Assembly (NCBI GenBank): GCA_033675265.1
Contig: JAUJYZ010001117.1
Span: 248,001 to 312,000, forward strand
Origin: Actinostola sp. cb2023
Lineage: Eukaryota; Cnidaria; Anthozoa; Actiniaria; Actinostolidae
Direction of reading: 5' to 3'
DNA length: 64,000 nucleotides
Both the position numbers and the translations under genes were made by a program. The notes beneath the pieces are model-generated. The model ran no database searches, was not told the DNA's origin, and worked only from the letters and a program-made list of their open reading frames with translations. This document shows positions 31,921 to 45,100 of the stretch, one piece after another; within the stretch, counting starts at the first letter, position 1; the number at the start of each line of letters is the position of its first letter.

Positions 31921-32231
31921 AGCTATTTTCGTTCTCAATTTCACTAATATTTCCAGTTTTTAAAACGAAAACGGTACAGTTAAAAGCCTCTTACACACGC
32001 AAGCATTGTTGTAGTCTTTGTAACGTTTCCCCTTAAGCACAGAACTCGAGTTCCATCTGTACTCTTCATTAATTAGCTATTTTCGTTCTCAATTTCACTA
32101 ATATTTCCAGGTTTTTAAAACGAAAACGGTACAGTTAAAAGCCTCTTACACACGCAAGCATTGTTGTAGTCTTTGTAACGATTCCTCTTAAGCACAGAAC
32201 TCGAGTTCAATCTGGACTCTTCATTAATTAG
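31921..32231. repeat. Two-copy tandem duplication, about 155 bp unit
   Basis: AGCTATTTTCGTTCTCAATT through CTCTTCATTAATTAG occurs at about 31921-32076 and again at about 32077-32231 with only a handful of differences. It includes AAAACGAAAACGGTACAGTT and AGCACAGAACTCGAGTT. Confidence 0.9.
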
Positions 32232-35200
32232 AGAAGAAAAGATCTCAAAAATTAAGTAATTTCTGCCGTGAAAAGCGCGGCTTCGTCTCGAAGGAGGATT
32301 ATCCAGCAACTCCGCCAAAATTATCGTTTTTGCTTTCAAAGCGTGAAAATGCGTACAATCACAACCAAGATGATGTCTTTCTGGTTTTATAAGCGTGATA
32401 TGATAGATCATTTTATGTTTGTAAAGAAAGTGAAAACAAAACGCCCAAGCGAGGACTTTCTTTTTGACTGTACATGTTACAGTTTCGCATATCTAGCTGT
32501 CTTAGAAAAAAAAAACGAAAAAATCTCGACAATTGACGCCGAATTTATAATTTGATAAAAATTATCTTGAACGCAGGTTTGCATAGAATCGAATGGGTAC
32601 GTGGGGATTATCTGATCTGAAAAAGATAATTCACTTATGGAACAGCATGCCCGAAGCTTGAATTTCTTTGAAAGAAATTTTATCGCAATTTTGACAAAGA
32701 TCAAAGAATAGAAGAAAGCGCAAGTAGAATGTTTGGGTTTAGGTGTTTCGGTGTTGAGGGCAAACTTCAAGTGGTTTATATGGCTTGAATTTATCTAAGT
32801 TCGTAGTTTATATAAGTTTCATTCTTAGTGTAAATTTAATTTAAATTCAATGGTATAAAACGGTATAGAAATAAAAACATTTGTCATCGTACGTGCGGTA
32901 AGGTTTGTTTTGCATTCATTTTATTGCCATTTTTCACTTCGCCAGGTGCGGAGAAATCGCCTGAAGCAACAACAAGGATGTAAGTTTACCAGTGTCAAAA
33001 AACTTTTTGTTAGCTTAACTTTAATCCAATATTCTCCATATTAATTCCTTCTTTTTCTCCAATTCTTCAAATTGATTTAATTTTCATCAGATAAGATCAA
33101 ACACTTTAGCAATTTACAGTCCAAACATCTGCTGAAATGCGACTACTTTCGCTTGTTTAAAACCGGCTTTTAGATTAATTCCTTGACAGCACTTTGTAAA
33201 ATCTTGCAAATTTTAAAGTTATCGTAGTTAAACACCCTACCGATATATCAACAACAAACCAACGACTCGTCAACTCTAGATTGATGTGTTTTTGTTATAT
33301 TTGGTACTAAATGATGAAATTGACCCCTTAGGCGAATCGTCCCGTCGGTAATGAGTCGTAAAACACAACGAATGTCTCCGAAATTGCTTTCAAGCGGAAA
33401 TGCTGGGAATTAAAGCGGGCTTAAATAGTCGGTTATAAATCATACTATCATACGCGTTTGTTTAATACTAGTCCGAAATTGGCTCTTACAGTGAGAAAGC
33501 TATTAAGAAGCAATTTTAATTAAACTGTCGCCAGAACGGCTCTTTAAGAACAAACATCCTGTGGAAGATTCTCTACCAAGATAATGCCCCCTTCGTTGCG
33601 ACACGAAGACGAAACAGTTCCCAAATGTGTTAAGATTTTATAAGGAGAATAAGTGGTAGTAATCAAAGCTAGCGCGCTGTATGAGCCGCAGATGGAAAAC
33701 CAAATCTCTCTCGGGAACCGGAAGATCTTAATACACCCGCTACTAAACAAGGGATATTTAGAGATAACAAACTCATTTTTACTTGCTCTTTTCATGATTG
33801 AATTATAGCTTGGTGATCGAATAAATAACGAATAAGATACCTGACTATACAGTTTCGGAATCTATTACTAAGAAAGAGAAATCTAAGTAAGTTGGTTTAG
33901 ACAATTAAATTTCTGATTTCAGCTAATTTAATTTGCTACCAATATAGTGAATTCTAATTTATTGAAACTTTTATCTGGTATAAGTTAATCTTGATCGGTG
34001 TTTCGATTTTCGAAGTTTTAAACGTCAAAAAAGAAGGATCGGCGACGATAGTTGTTGCATCTGGCGTGCTAAGAGCCCGTCGCACTGTTCAAGAAGTATA
34101 CCGAGTTTATACGTACCCGAACCTCTAAATGCCTTAAAGTCTAGATTATTTTGACAACAATAAGGAAATGTTACTAAAGCACTAGACATCATGTTAAGAT
34201 AAACTTTTAGCTTTGTTCAAGTTTTCGTTTTACGCCGTATGCGGTAATGCCTCCTACAGGTTCTTACTTCCTCACACGCGTAGTATGAGTTTAGCTAATT
34301 CTCATCGCCGGCCGGTATTCCTTTCATTTAATTTCTCATTGTGACCAAAAGTTCTCCTGTCGAGCGAAATGTTTCGGCGAATACACGCATAACACTGGGC
34401 CTGAGAGTACTGCAGATGTAGAAGTGTTCGAAAAACGCTATTCAAGCTATATTATTGATATATGGCTATTAATCTAAGCGACAGTATATTGGCAATAAAA
34501 TCGTACCAAAAGAATAAATGAGTATTTTAGTAGTTGATACAACTGAAAAAGTATTGCTCTTCTTTCTCATCACTACATGGAAATATCCACAATTTTTTTT
34601 CTTAAAATGAGATTTTCTTGTAAAAAAGTGAGACGAGAATAAACTATTAGAAAATGTAATTTTTATGGCTGCATCAAGACTGTAGCACTGCTCGGCATTA
34701 CATCGCTTCATGGCTATCCTCACCATGTCTTGAAGTGAGCTTTCTAATTAAAATAATGAGATAAACTGACAGGAAAAGATTGTTACATTTTTGGACATAT
34801 GGAGAAGAAGAAATGAAAATACACGCGCGCGTATTTTATTTCTTGTAATGTTATTGCTTTAGCAATGTCAGATATTGGACACGTGGAACAAAGGTTTACC
34901 GTACGACATTAAAGAGTTCTGAATGACCTAGTGTCTTTAGGGCTATAATTAATACTACAACACCAGTTATTAGAGGTATTGACCACCTATCAACTATAAT
35001 GAAACAATCGGCCAAAGAAATATGGGAATAAAGGTTTCTGGTATATCTTATTTAAAAATGTGCTTCGAGGGTTTTGAAGTAATTAGAACAAACAAGGACA
35101 CGCCTATGATGAATCTTTTACTATGTCGGTTGGTCATCTTTTTTGAACTTAGATCGGCTAAATGCTAATTCTTAACACAATCGAGGACGATTCTTAGTTA

Positions 35201-38200
35201 TTTTGTATTGGTTGTCATTTAATTTTTTTCCTGTAAAATGTTGTAAAACCTATTGTATTCAAATTTTGAAATAAAAATGTTATTTTTTTAATAAAAAATT
35301 AATAAAATAAAAGAACCATTCTCATATTTCAAAAGCAACATAGAAAGTTTAACTAACATATAAAGGAAAATATTACCTATTCATCAAAGTTAACCTGAAA
35401 CAATGTTTTATTAATATGAAAATAATGAAAATGATTTTCAAATGAATATACTCTAAAAAAGCTATCGCCTAACACTTACAGTATCTACGCTACATACTCT
35501 AAAATACCCTTTTTTCATATATTATATCAATATTAATGCTGTAGTAAACCTGTTCTAATTCATGCTTAATAGAAATATTGATTGTCAGTCTTTATTTTAT
35601 TCACTCAATGAGTTTTCATCTCCTACTGAGATTGAACCTGTTTGGAGTTGTTATTATTATTATTATAGAGTAAAACTTTTCATTGACCATGTAGAGTGTT
35701 CTTTAAGCCTTACATTACACTCTTCAGATAGACTAAGGCCTATAGTTAACTAAGTTAACTAATGAGGGGAAAAAAACAAGTTGAAGGTTCAGTTTGCTTT
35801 GAATTGGAAGTTCCACTGATGGCTGTGAGTTGCTGGATAACAAAACCCATTTGAACTGTATTTTCGTCCCAGGAAACTTTACCGGACAAAAAAGTATTAT
35901 GATTTTTCTCTGAAGGAGTTTTATGCGGAAACCCAGTTGAGTGTCATATAGGGTTACTTTGTAAAATGTTTGTAAAGCCAGTTCAATGTTATGAGAAACC
36001 AGTCAAATGTTATGGGAAACCATTTCAATGCCATAGGAAGATCAATGCCGCAACAATTGTTTATCAATTGGCTCCGTGAACAAGTGCTGGCAGCCTATCT
36101 TACTTTTTGAATGAAATAGAACGAAAGATAAACAATAATACATTTTCATACTGATTCACATTTTATTTTCAACGGTTTTGTACAATTTGAAAGGTTTCGT
36201 TCTGCATTTGTTAGTTAGTAACAAATGCAAATCTTCCTTGTGCTCAAGGGTTCAAAATCCTCCAAAAGCTTATTGTCTGTCTGTTTGATAATGAATATCG
36301 CTTATAATATTTCTCGAGGTAGCAATTCTAAGAGCATGACAAGCGCGTTTGCTTTGTTTTACAAAGCCGCCACACTCCCACTACCAGACTTCACTGTGTG
36401 TGTTATATGTTACCATGAGAACATGTTCAATACACTCAAAGAACCTTTTGACGCGGCCAACTTGTAGTAAACGTGCCAAAACGGAACCGTTGGTGTTATA
36501 AAATGTTCAGTTAATATTGAAGCGCGTTCGTACGTCTCATAAATAGAATTCGAATAAATTCATTTTGTTAAGTGTTATTTATTTTTATTGTCGTTTCTAT
36601 CAGTTTCTTATTATTAAGAACATGCACCCAACGTGGTGCCTTTAGGCTATCATTTCTACTTATATTCAAATGATTTTCTTCGTAATATTGTTCACTGATT
36701 AAACGGTAAAAATAAAGTCCGAAAAAATCGTACGTTTGACATGAATCTTTTAAAAGTAGTAGAGTTAATTTTCCTCGTATCAAATATTACAAACCGTTTA
36801 AAATATACCTTCCTTATTGTTGTTCTACGTGGAGTACTCTAGTTATGATATTGTTAAAACATCGACTAAAGATTATGAAATAATATTCTCGCAGGTGAAT
36901 GAATTCGGCGACAATTTGATTAATTGTGTCAACTGGGAGGATCACAGCGACAACGAAGGACCCAGAACGTCAAGAGGTTTTTGCGACACTGCATGCTATC
37001 GGCACACGAAAAGCGCCGACTAACGTAACGGTTGCCTCACAACAGACGTAACATGACTTTTTTTTTTAACATGACTTATTGATCAACAAACTTACAAATA
37101 TTCTGTGTCTTCTTGCTTAATCTCATGGCATTGCTCTCCCGTTTTATGAATTACGATTTTGCGGTATTTTTGTAACATGGGGTGCATTTCCTTCTCATCA
37201 GCTACCTGTACATAAAGTGCGGCTATAAACATAACTAACCGTTCCTAGGGAAATCACTATTCAAACCTTTATTAATAACTGCATATGAAGTTTATTGTAC
37301 GTTGACAGTCAATGTTTTAAGTAGTACTTTAGTGATTCTCTAGCGAGACGAGAGGCTTTTCACGCACGACACTTCCCGTGACGTTTTTGATGCGGGAACT
37401 ATGTAGATACCTGGCGCATCAACATTTAAAACCCTCGTCAAAACATACTGATAAAATCACGGCATATGAGCGCGAGATACTGCGATTTTCAGAGAAACTT
37501 TAGGATTAAGATTAATACTGCGGGTTGCGCATTCTCGTGGCTATCTTGTATTGGATCGATCTCTTTGTGAGTGACATTTAAAAGCCACCTAACCATAAAA
37601 CCGCTTTCATTTTGGTAAATACTTCTAGAGTGAAGCGAGCATAAAAGAATAGCAATTGGCGTTACTGTATTTTACTATGTCGAAATGTTACATTTCTGAG
37701 AGTACCGTAATTACAAGATGTTAATGACAACTTACTTAAGTCTAGATAGTCCATAGCTCGCAATGGATGGCTCTTGTACCATGTGGTACACCGCAGCCTA
37801 TCTAGGTGCTCGTCTAATGGAATATCCCTACTTCAATCAATCTCATGGAATAATCCTTGATTCCAATATCTTCCCGGTTTCTGAGAGCAAAACTGGACAA
37901 ACAAGTGCACGAGACGAGCGCGATTGCATTCAAGGTTTTAAGAACCTCGAGAGTTTCGAATTTCTGATCTTTAGTGTACTAAAGTATTGTTTTCTGAAGA
38001 GTCTTGATGTCATTTCTCAGTACTAGTATGCTCACTCAAGCTTCCTCTTATCAGAGTACACGCTAGATAGAACAAAGGTCTTAATTTCATTATAGCTTAG
38101 CATATGAATAACAGTAGCCATGATAAGGCTTCAGCGTGTTCAGGGCTACCCAGCTCTTCTGCTCACTGACAGATCTTTATCAACTCAGTGAAAATCCAGA

Positions 38201-38677
38201 AGCTTACATTCATTCTCAGCTACTGCTCGCAGATTTAGATTTTAATGTAAACTAACCCTATCAAAACGTAACTCCCGGTATTAGAGAGTACGATCCCATG
38301 CTAATTCCTTAATATATATGTAAATATTTGTCGATGTTATTGTTGCGGTAAATTAGAGGGAGGAGTTGTTGAGAGTCGAACGGAAGTGAAAACGAATATA
38401 GAAGCAGCCGAGTTGTCAAGCGAAATATTGGAATTCGCTTGGCTTGAAAGCCTTTTGGGGTCCTTGTTAAGCAGAATAAACTTCCGGTTTGGGACGAAAA
38501 GTAGCTTAGTTTTTTTCAGTATAGAATTGTATAGTACAAGAAAAGAAAATTGTGATGATAATAGTAATGAGAGTGATGGCAACAGTAATGAGAACTTTTT
38601 GCGCCAAACCTTAACATTTACACTTGAAATTTACGTGGAATATCTACGCGCGCAAAACGTGAGTTTTCTATAACTGA
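32232..38677. other. Long non-coding interval upstream of the Hox gene
   Basis: No recognisable protein-coding gene in about 6.4 kb. A 34-bp segment at 32946-32979 is bounded by a good acceptor (TTCACTTCGCCAG) and a perfect donor (GTAAGT). It could be a small exon of an untranslated leader or a non-coding RNA. Confidence 0.45.
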
Positions 38678-39232
38678 ATCAAATTCTCTCTAAAATAACT
38701 ATGAATCTAATAGTCAAATTCTCTCTAAAATAACTATGAATCTAATAGTCAAATTCTCTCTAAAATAACTATGAATCTAATAGTCAAATTCTCTATAAAA
38801 CTACTATGAATCTAATAGTCAAATTCTCTCTAAAATAACTATGAATCTAATAGTCAAATTCTCTCTAAAATAACTATGAATCTAATAGTCAAATTCTCTC
38901 TAAAATAACTATGAATCTAATAGTCAAATCTCTCTCTAAAATAACTATGAATCTAATAGTCAAATTCTCTCTAAAATAACTATGAATCTAATAGTCAAAT
39001 TCTCTCTAAAATAACTATGAATCTAACTGAGTCAAATTCTCTCTAAAATAAAAGTCAATTCTCTCTAAAATAACTATGAATCTAATAGTCAAATTCTCTC
39101 TAAAATAACTATGAATCTAATAGTCAAATTCTCTCTAAAATAACTATGAATCTAATAGTCAAATTCTCTCTAAAATAACTATGAATCTAATAGTCAAATT
39201 CTCTCTAAAATAACTATGAATCTAATAGTCAA
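38678..39232. repeat. 35-bp minisatellite, about 16 copies
   Basis: The unit consists of TCAAATTCTCTCTAAAATAA followed by CTATGAATCTAATAG. Nearly all copies are identical. One truncated unit lies at about 39036-39065, with single-base variants near 38793 and 38930. Confidence 0.95.
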
Positions 39233-40949
39233 AACATCCATTCATAAAGAGAGTAAGAAATCCTTTGTATTACTTAAACAAATAAAAAAACAGCTAAAAC
39301 AAACATTTTATAACCGTTTAGACCATTTAGAACGGCTTCTTATAAGTTTGTTTTTTTGGCATAGTTTTTGATATGTGATATTATTGAATGCTAAGTTTTC
39401 GTTTCAATGCTGTTCAGTTAATGACAACACGAGACACCTGTGTGATGTAGCGGGCTATTACGATAACAACCTACGAGCTCTGCGCGCTTTACGGGAAACA
39501 TATGACGATGATTCCATTCCTACATGGCGATGTTCTTGTTATTTTCCGACTTCCCACCCGCGAAAACATGTCCCTCTGCGTAAAACAATCTGTTGCTACG
39601 AGACTGAAAATTTCGCCGAAAACCAAGGAGATGTCTTTTGACATTCGTAATTGAACTCGCAATCTACGTCATTTAAACTCCATTTGAACTAATTCTACCT
39701 CGTATTTTCTTAGTATTTTCCCTATTGCCAGGTCTTTAGGCCGATTGCGTTAAATCATCATTACCCCAAAAAAGTGTAATTCGTATTTTACTAGAATCAA
39801 ATTGAATGTGACAGAAATTCATAAAATGAGGTATTGAAGAGGTGGTCCAGCACCTTCACGATGTTTACTTGTGTTTACACACAATGCACTATTCATTAGA
39901 GCTATATACCTCTCATTGTCGTTTAGCTTTGGGATGGGAGGCTTTATTAACACCTACGAACAATCGTCAGTGTCTTAGGCTTGGATTAAAAGCGTTCGTA
40001 TAGTTATTACAAGTCCCTTGGGATAACCTTTAAAATTGAAGGCGGTACTTGTGTTGGGGGTACACCTCACTGGAGTTACACTGGTGTGAAATGATATCTT
40101 TTAAGAAATGGCTCACATCCGTTTAATTCAAGGCCATTGCACGAATTTGATTTGAACGCTGATATCATCAAATCAAATCAAATTATACTTCTTCGCGGAA
40201 ACTCTAAAATCTTTGTTTTATCAAAGTTTCAGAAGCCTGAAAAGTCTTGACTTTTGAATGACTTACAGGAAAAATGCATAATTGAGAACAAACAAGATGA
40301 AATTATGATGTACTGTATGTACCAGCTTGAGTGAGAACTTTGATATCTTTGCGAAACAGATGTCCGTTTAGTTTTATTCAAAATAAACAAGAGAAAAGAC
40401 GAAATGAGCAAAGGTGGACAATACAAAGCTGATGGTTAGTTTCATGTGTTACCCGTTTATATTCAATATAGTGTTTCATGTTTCGGTCAAAAAACAAGTA
40501 GATAGGCTCTTGAAGTTGACAAATGACGGCATTTCTTAAGGGACTTGTTCTAAACGCCACTAGCATGCAACACAACGGTCATATCATCAATTCTCTTTTT
40601 GTTTCATTTAAAGTTTACAGGTCTTTTGGTCGACCCTTAGCGAAATTGCAACATGTTTACTGTTTAAAAAAAAAAAAATTGCACATCTTTTATATCTTTT
40701 CTGCTTGAAAAACTTCGTAAATCACACAAGTTTTTGTAGTTCGATTGATTCGGTAAGGGATGGCTTTTTAGAGTATTCTAAAACTACCCATTCGAGTACC
40801 CAGCCTTGGTAAGTTTCTCTGATTTTCTTCTGGTAGAAGCGTAATTTTTTGGTATAAAACATTAATTTGTGTGTGTGTGGAGCTTTTAGGTTAATTGAGA
40901 TCCTTTCAATAACTAATAATGCCCCTACACCAGACATTGCCGAGGCCAG
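39233..40949. other. Non-coding interval upstream of the Hox promoter
   Basis: No supported gene or repeat was seen. Confidence 0.45.
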
Positions 40950-41048
40950 GTGACGTACGTCACGCTTGTCTGGCGTTTTACATTATTTATATATATTGAC
41001 AGAGACATTTATAAATACCCTTAATTCAAAGGCTTTGCATCAGTAGTG
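40950..41048 (+). promoter_or_regulatory. Hox gene promoter: CRE-like palindrome and TATA box
   Basis: GTGACGTACGTCAC at 40950-40963 is a perfect 14-bp palindrome made of two TGACGT half-sites. TTTATAAATA at about 41009-41018 is a good TATA box. The start codon follows at 41049, so the untranslated leader would be very short. Confidence 0.5.
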
Positions 41049-42127
41049 ATGAGTACGCTAGCAATGCAGTCACCACAAACCTACCCGGCTTACTTTGGTA
41101 GCGGTTTACAGAATAAAGAGCCACAGAACCATACGAACCCGTTGGATTTCTCGTACTCGCAATGTCGTATGCAGTCGCCCAATTACTACAACCAAAATGC
41201 GCTACCGAATTTTATGTCAATGTCACAAACAAGCCACAACGCACAAGTTAATGGATACAATACTACAGAACCTATGCCTCCGTTCCAGCATGGACAGATC
41301 CCCAACCAAAATACTGCAGCTAGCCCAGTGGAACACCATCAACCGGCTTACTTTCCCAACCAAGAACCCAACCAAAACTGCTCTTTCCATCAATACGCGT
41401 GGCTAAAAAGTACAGCTCCTGAGAACTGGTGGCATAACGCATCTTCAAGTAAGGATGACTTCTTAGATTCTTTTGTTTTGGTGTTTTCGTGCACACACTC
41501 GCGGTATTCACTATCACTAAACTACAGCAAACTGAAAGTTTATGTATTATACTCGAGTTTCTTGATCATTCATACAACACAGTGTTGTTTAACCCTGATA
41601 TTCGTATCGCTAAATCATTATCAAAACTCGATCGACTTTGCACTGAAATTGTTGCTTAATTCAGTAACGTTACACATTGTTGATCATATGATTTCTCCAC
41701 ACCGGTATGTTATTCCTTGAGGTATTTTATATTCTTTCTGCTGTTTTTCTTAGACAACGCGTGGAGTAATCGAACCGAAGGGAAACGTAAGAGAACAGCG
41801 TACACAAGAAAACAGCTCTTAGAACTAGAGAAGGAATTCCACTTTAACCATTTCTTGACTAAGGAACGAAGATCAGAGATGGCAACACAGTTAAACCTTA
41901 CAGAACGCCAGGTAAAGATTTGGTTTCAGAACAGGAGGATGAAATGGAAAAAATGCAATGCTCAAGCGCTTACTAAAACCAAGCCACCATCTAGCGCTAC
42001 GAGCGGTATGTCCTCAACGAGACAAGATTTACACATCAACACCACTTCAGCGCCACAACTGAACGCAGATTCGCTCGGCACCTCAAATTCACAGCTACAA
42101 AACTGTATGGGGTTCAGAGGTACATAG
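41049..42127 (+). CDS. Hox/Antp-class homeodomain transcription factor, Anthox7/8-like
   Basis: Two exons, 41049-41448 and 41754-42127 (stop TAG), give 257 aa. The homeodomain is at residues 143-202 (41780-41959). It has [19 protein letters not shown] in helix 1, [18 protein letters not shown] in helix 2, and recognition helix [15 protein letters not shown] with Gln50 and Asn51. A hexapeptide-like YAWLK (116-120) lies upstream, as in Hox proteins that bind PBC cofactors, with Ala replacing the usual Pro. The N-terminus is rich in Asn, Gln, Pro and Tyr. [11 protein letters not shown] is typical of the anthozoan Anthox7/8 group, related to anterior (Hox2-like) genes; exact orthology cannot be fixed from sequence alone. 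The intron lies between hexapeptide and homeobox, the usual place for Hox genes. It is a DNA-binding regulator of axial patterning. No second Hox gene is seen within the window. Confidence 0.9.
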
Positions 42128-45100
42128 ATACGACATTTTGAAACAGGAAAATCAGACAAATACAAATGACAATTCAATTTACCGGTTATCGAAGAATGAA
42201 CTAAAGAAGTTGTCACATAGCTTATAAAGAAATAGAATATATCTCAGCAGAAAGATGGAAAAAGGAAAAAATACTCACGAACTGCAGCGAAAATTGAGTT
42301 TTATTATCATTGTAGGATATACGGTTTCTCTTCCATTATGTGTATAGCTTATCGTAATGTTTAGTGTAGGGTTTCGCAGTTTATTCGTGATGAACTCTGT
42401 ATTTTTCAAAAACTTTTCGGCTATGACAATGCTCACATCGCCATTCAGCGCGAACCTGAAAGTGAAGTGTGTCAACGGTACGAAACTGTAAATACCTGTG
42501 AATAAGAATGAAGAAAGACGTAAAGAACTCTAAGAGGTTGGATGTTTTTTTGCAAGTTGTAATTTAATAATCAGTTTCTCTGCTCTTTGAACTAGTGTTC
42601 AGTTGTGTTGAGACAATAGATCACACCAAAGTACCATCGGAAAACTATCCTAGTGGTACTTGATTCCTTTTTATTCGCTGACCTAAAGCTGAAGTAACTT
42701 TGCCTCTCGATAAAGTGTTTCATCTCCGAAGGAGACATAAAATGACAGGCAGTTTTCAGGCTAAAGTCAATGCTGACTGATACCATTGATATTTTTGTTA
42801 TTGTTCGGGAAAAGAAGCCTTAATCTCACTACAGAAATGTCCCTTTTCTTATCAAATTACTCAGTTGTTCTGCCAGGCATCTGAACGTCATTTAAACAAC
42901 AGAAGAACGAGACGAAAAAATAGCGTCTTACCGGTCGTTCTCCCTGTGATATGGTATATAATTTTAGGTATTGATTTTTATAACTATATAATTACTATGT
43001 GCATGGATATCTATAGTTTATGATGAAGCTGTGGACACACTAGTTGACGATATATAATCGTTACGATGAGTCAACATGGGTTTGTTCAATGGCTTTATCA
43101 ACGCTCCTCCTATTTTCCTCAGTGATTGTGATACTGATCTTAACTCGAACATCACTCTAAAATATACTTTTCTAATCCATCTACACGTAAGAAACACTGA
43201 ACAAAGACGTGTTCTTTTGTTCCTTCGCCATTTTGCATCACTGAGATATCTTTTTTACGTTTGAATGGTTGAAATGTTAGTGAAAGGAGCTGACGATAAG
43301 TAAATTTGGACCATGTACTAGTGGCACAGCCAAGGTGTAAATTTGATGTACTTAGATTTGTGCTTGAACAAGTGTGAAACTTAGGTGTTAAGACAGTGCA
43401 AATGCGAAATCTTAACACAATATAGAGATGAATGCTCAATAACAGTACAATGAAGCCTATTCACTGCCAAACTACCACACAAATCATGGGATACGTCTTC
43501 TTTGTAGTACAGGCAAGGTTTTACTTCTTATTGTGGCCGATTGGGGACAACTCGTTCAGTCGTGAACTGAATATCGGTCGGCTGTGAAACCGGTCGTAAA
43601 TTGATCTCTTTTGCCGGAGAAATATTAAAAAGAAACTATTTAAAGTGTACAATAATTTCGAATATTTAATGATTTGCAATAAATCATTTCATCTTAGCTG
43701 CCGTTAGCTGGATTATATAACATATTGAGCATTTCGTCTTCACGCATACACACACATGTTCAAACTCGCGTATTTCAGCTGTTTCAAGACAGAGATTTTT
43801 TAGGCCTTGCGGCGTATAAACAGGTCTGTTTGCACGATCATGAAGGAAGTTGAATTTCTCTATTTTTTATTCCATGTAAGCTTTTAACGCTTCAAGCGCG
43901 TCACAATATACTTGGACAAGGTATGACTCCGCAATCGATTGTTTTCTTCGTCGTCGTCTTACATTTTTACATTGTCTTTCGCATGATAAACAAATATCTA
44001 CTTTACTGGCCTCAAGCATTGGAGGAAATATATCAAGTCTTTTGTGAAAATCTTATTTGTTTTATTCGATAGGTTTCAACAAGATGGTCATCTACTGTAT
44101 TGAAAACAAATACTTTGCCGATGAACGTATTGGAAAGCTAATATGCAAAAAGTTTCCGCCGTCCTTCAATCGAGTCACCTGTGAGCGATTGACGCCTTTG
44201 CCTCATTATAGAATCCCAATTTCGCGGCAAACACATCTAATACCGTCAAGCTGGAATCACTAATAGAATAATTGAATAGCGTTTGCGAAGTAACGGTTTA
44301 CTATAGAGGACTTAAAATCACGAATCATTTCATTCAAAAAATTAACAAGAAAATCCTTTATTATAATTCAATCTCATTAAACACGGTTTTCACTGAGGCT
44401 GAGAAAAGAATATTAGCTTTGCCTCCTTCCTGAATTTATTATGGAAACGTTGTACAACTAGTGCACGGGAGAGCGCTAAGTGTGTCCAGTTTGTCGTCGG
44501 ACCAGTTATCAGGCCGAGAACTGCTTTCTATTAACTAATGATATCATAATTCATTTGAACAGATTTTACACATCAGGGTATGATATTTGCTGACTTACTG
44601 CAACATATTATGACGCGTAACACTCCGCACACCGTCACACAAAATTAACCCCTTTATTTTCTCCTTCAATAAACGTATATTTGGTTTGAAAATGGGAATG
44701 AGGATTATTTATGTTGTTCTTTTGCGTTGATTTCAACGTTCCAGTTTTTACAGTTCTTGCATAATTGAATAAAAAGAATATACACTTTAGCTTGTTATGA
44801 ACATTGACAGAGAATGAGTGGAACCGCGAATGGGACTCAGTAGAGAGTACAAACAGAACAAGGACTCTGTCAAACTAGCGTCCTCATTCAAGTATCAACA
44901 ACAGCGAAACACCGCCCACAAAGACAACCAAACTTTAAAAGCTTTTTCAATTCACTCATAATAATGTCATATCGTATGGGAATCGAATGTTACTGTTAGT
45001 TATGATAATAACTAAGGCTAGTAGTACTCCGATGTACCGTGAACATCGTTCATTCAATTTACTTGTACTAAATCTATGGATTACTGAAGAGAACATTCCC

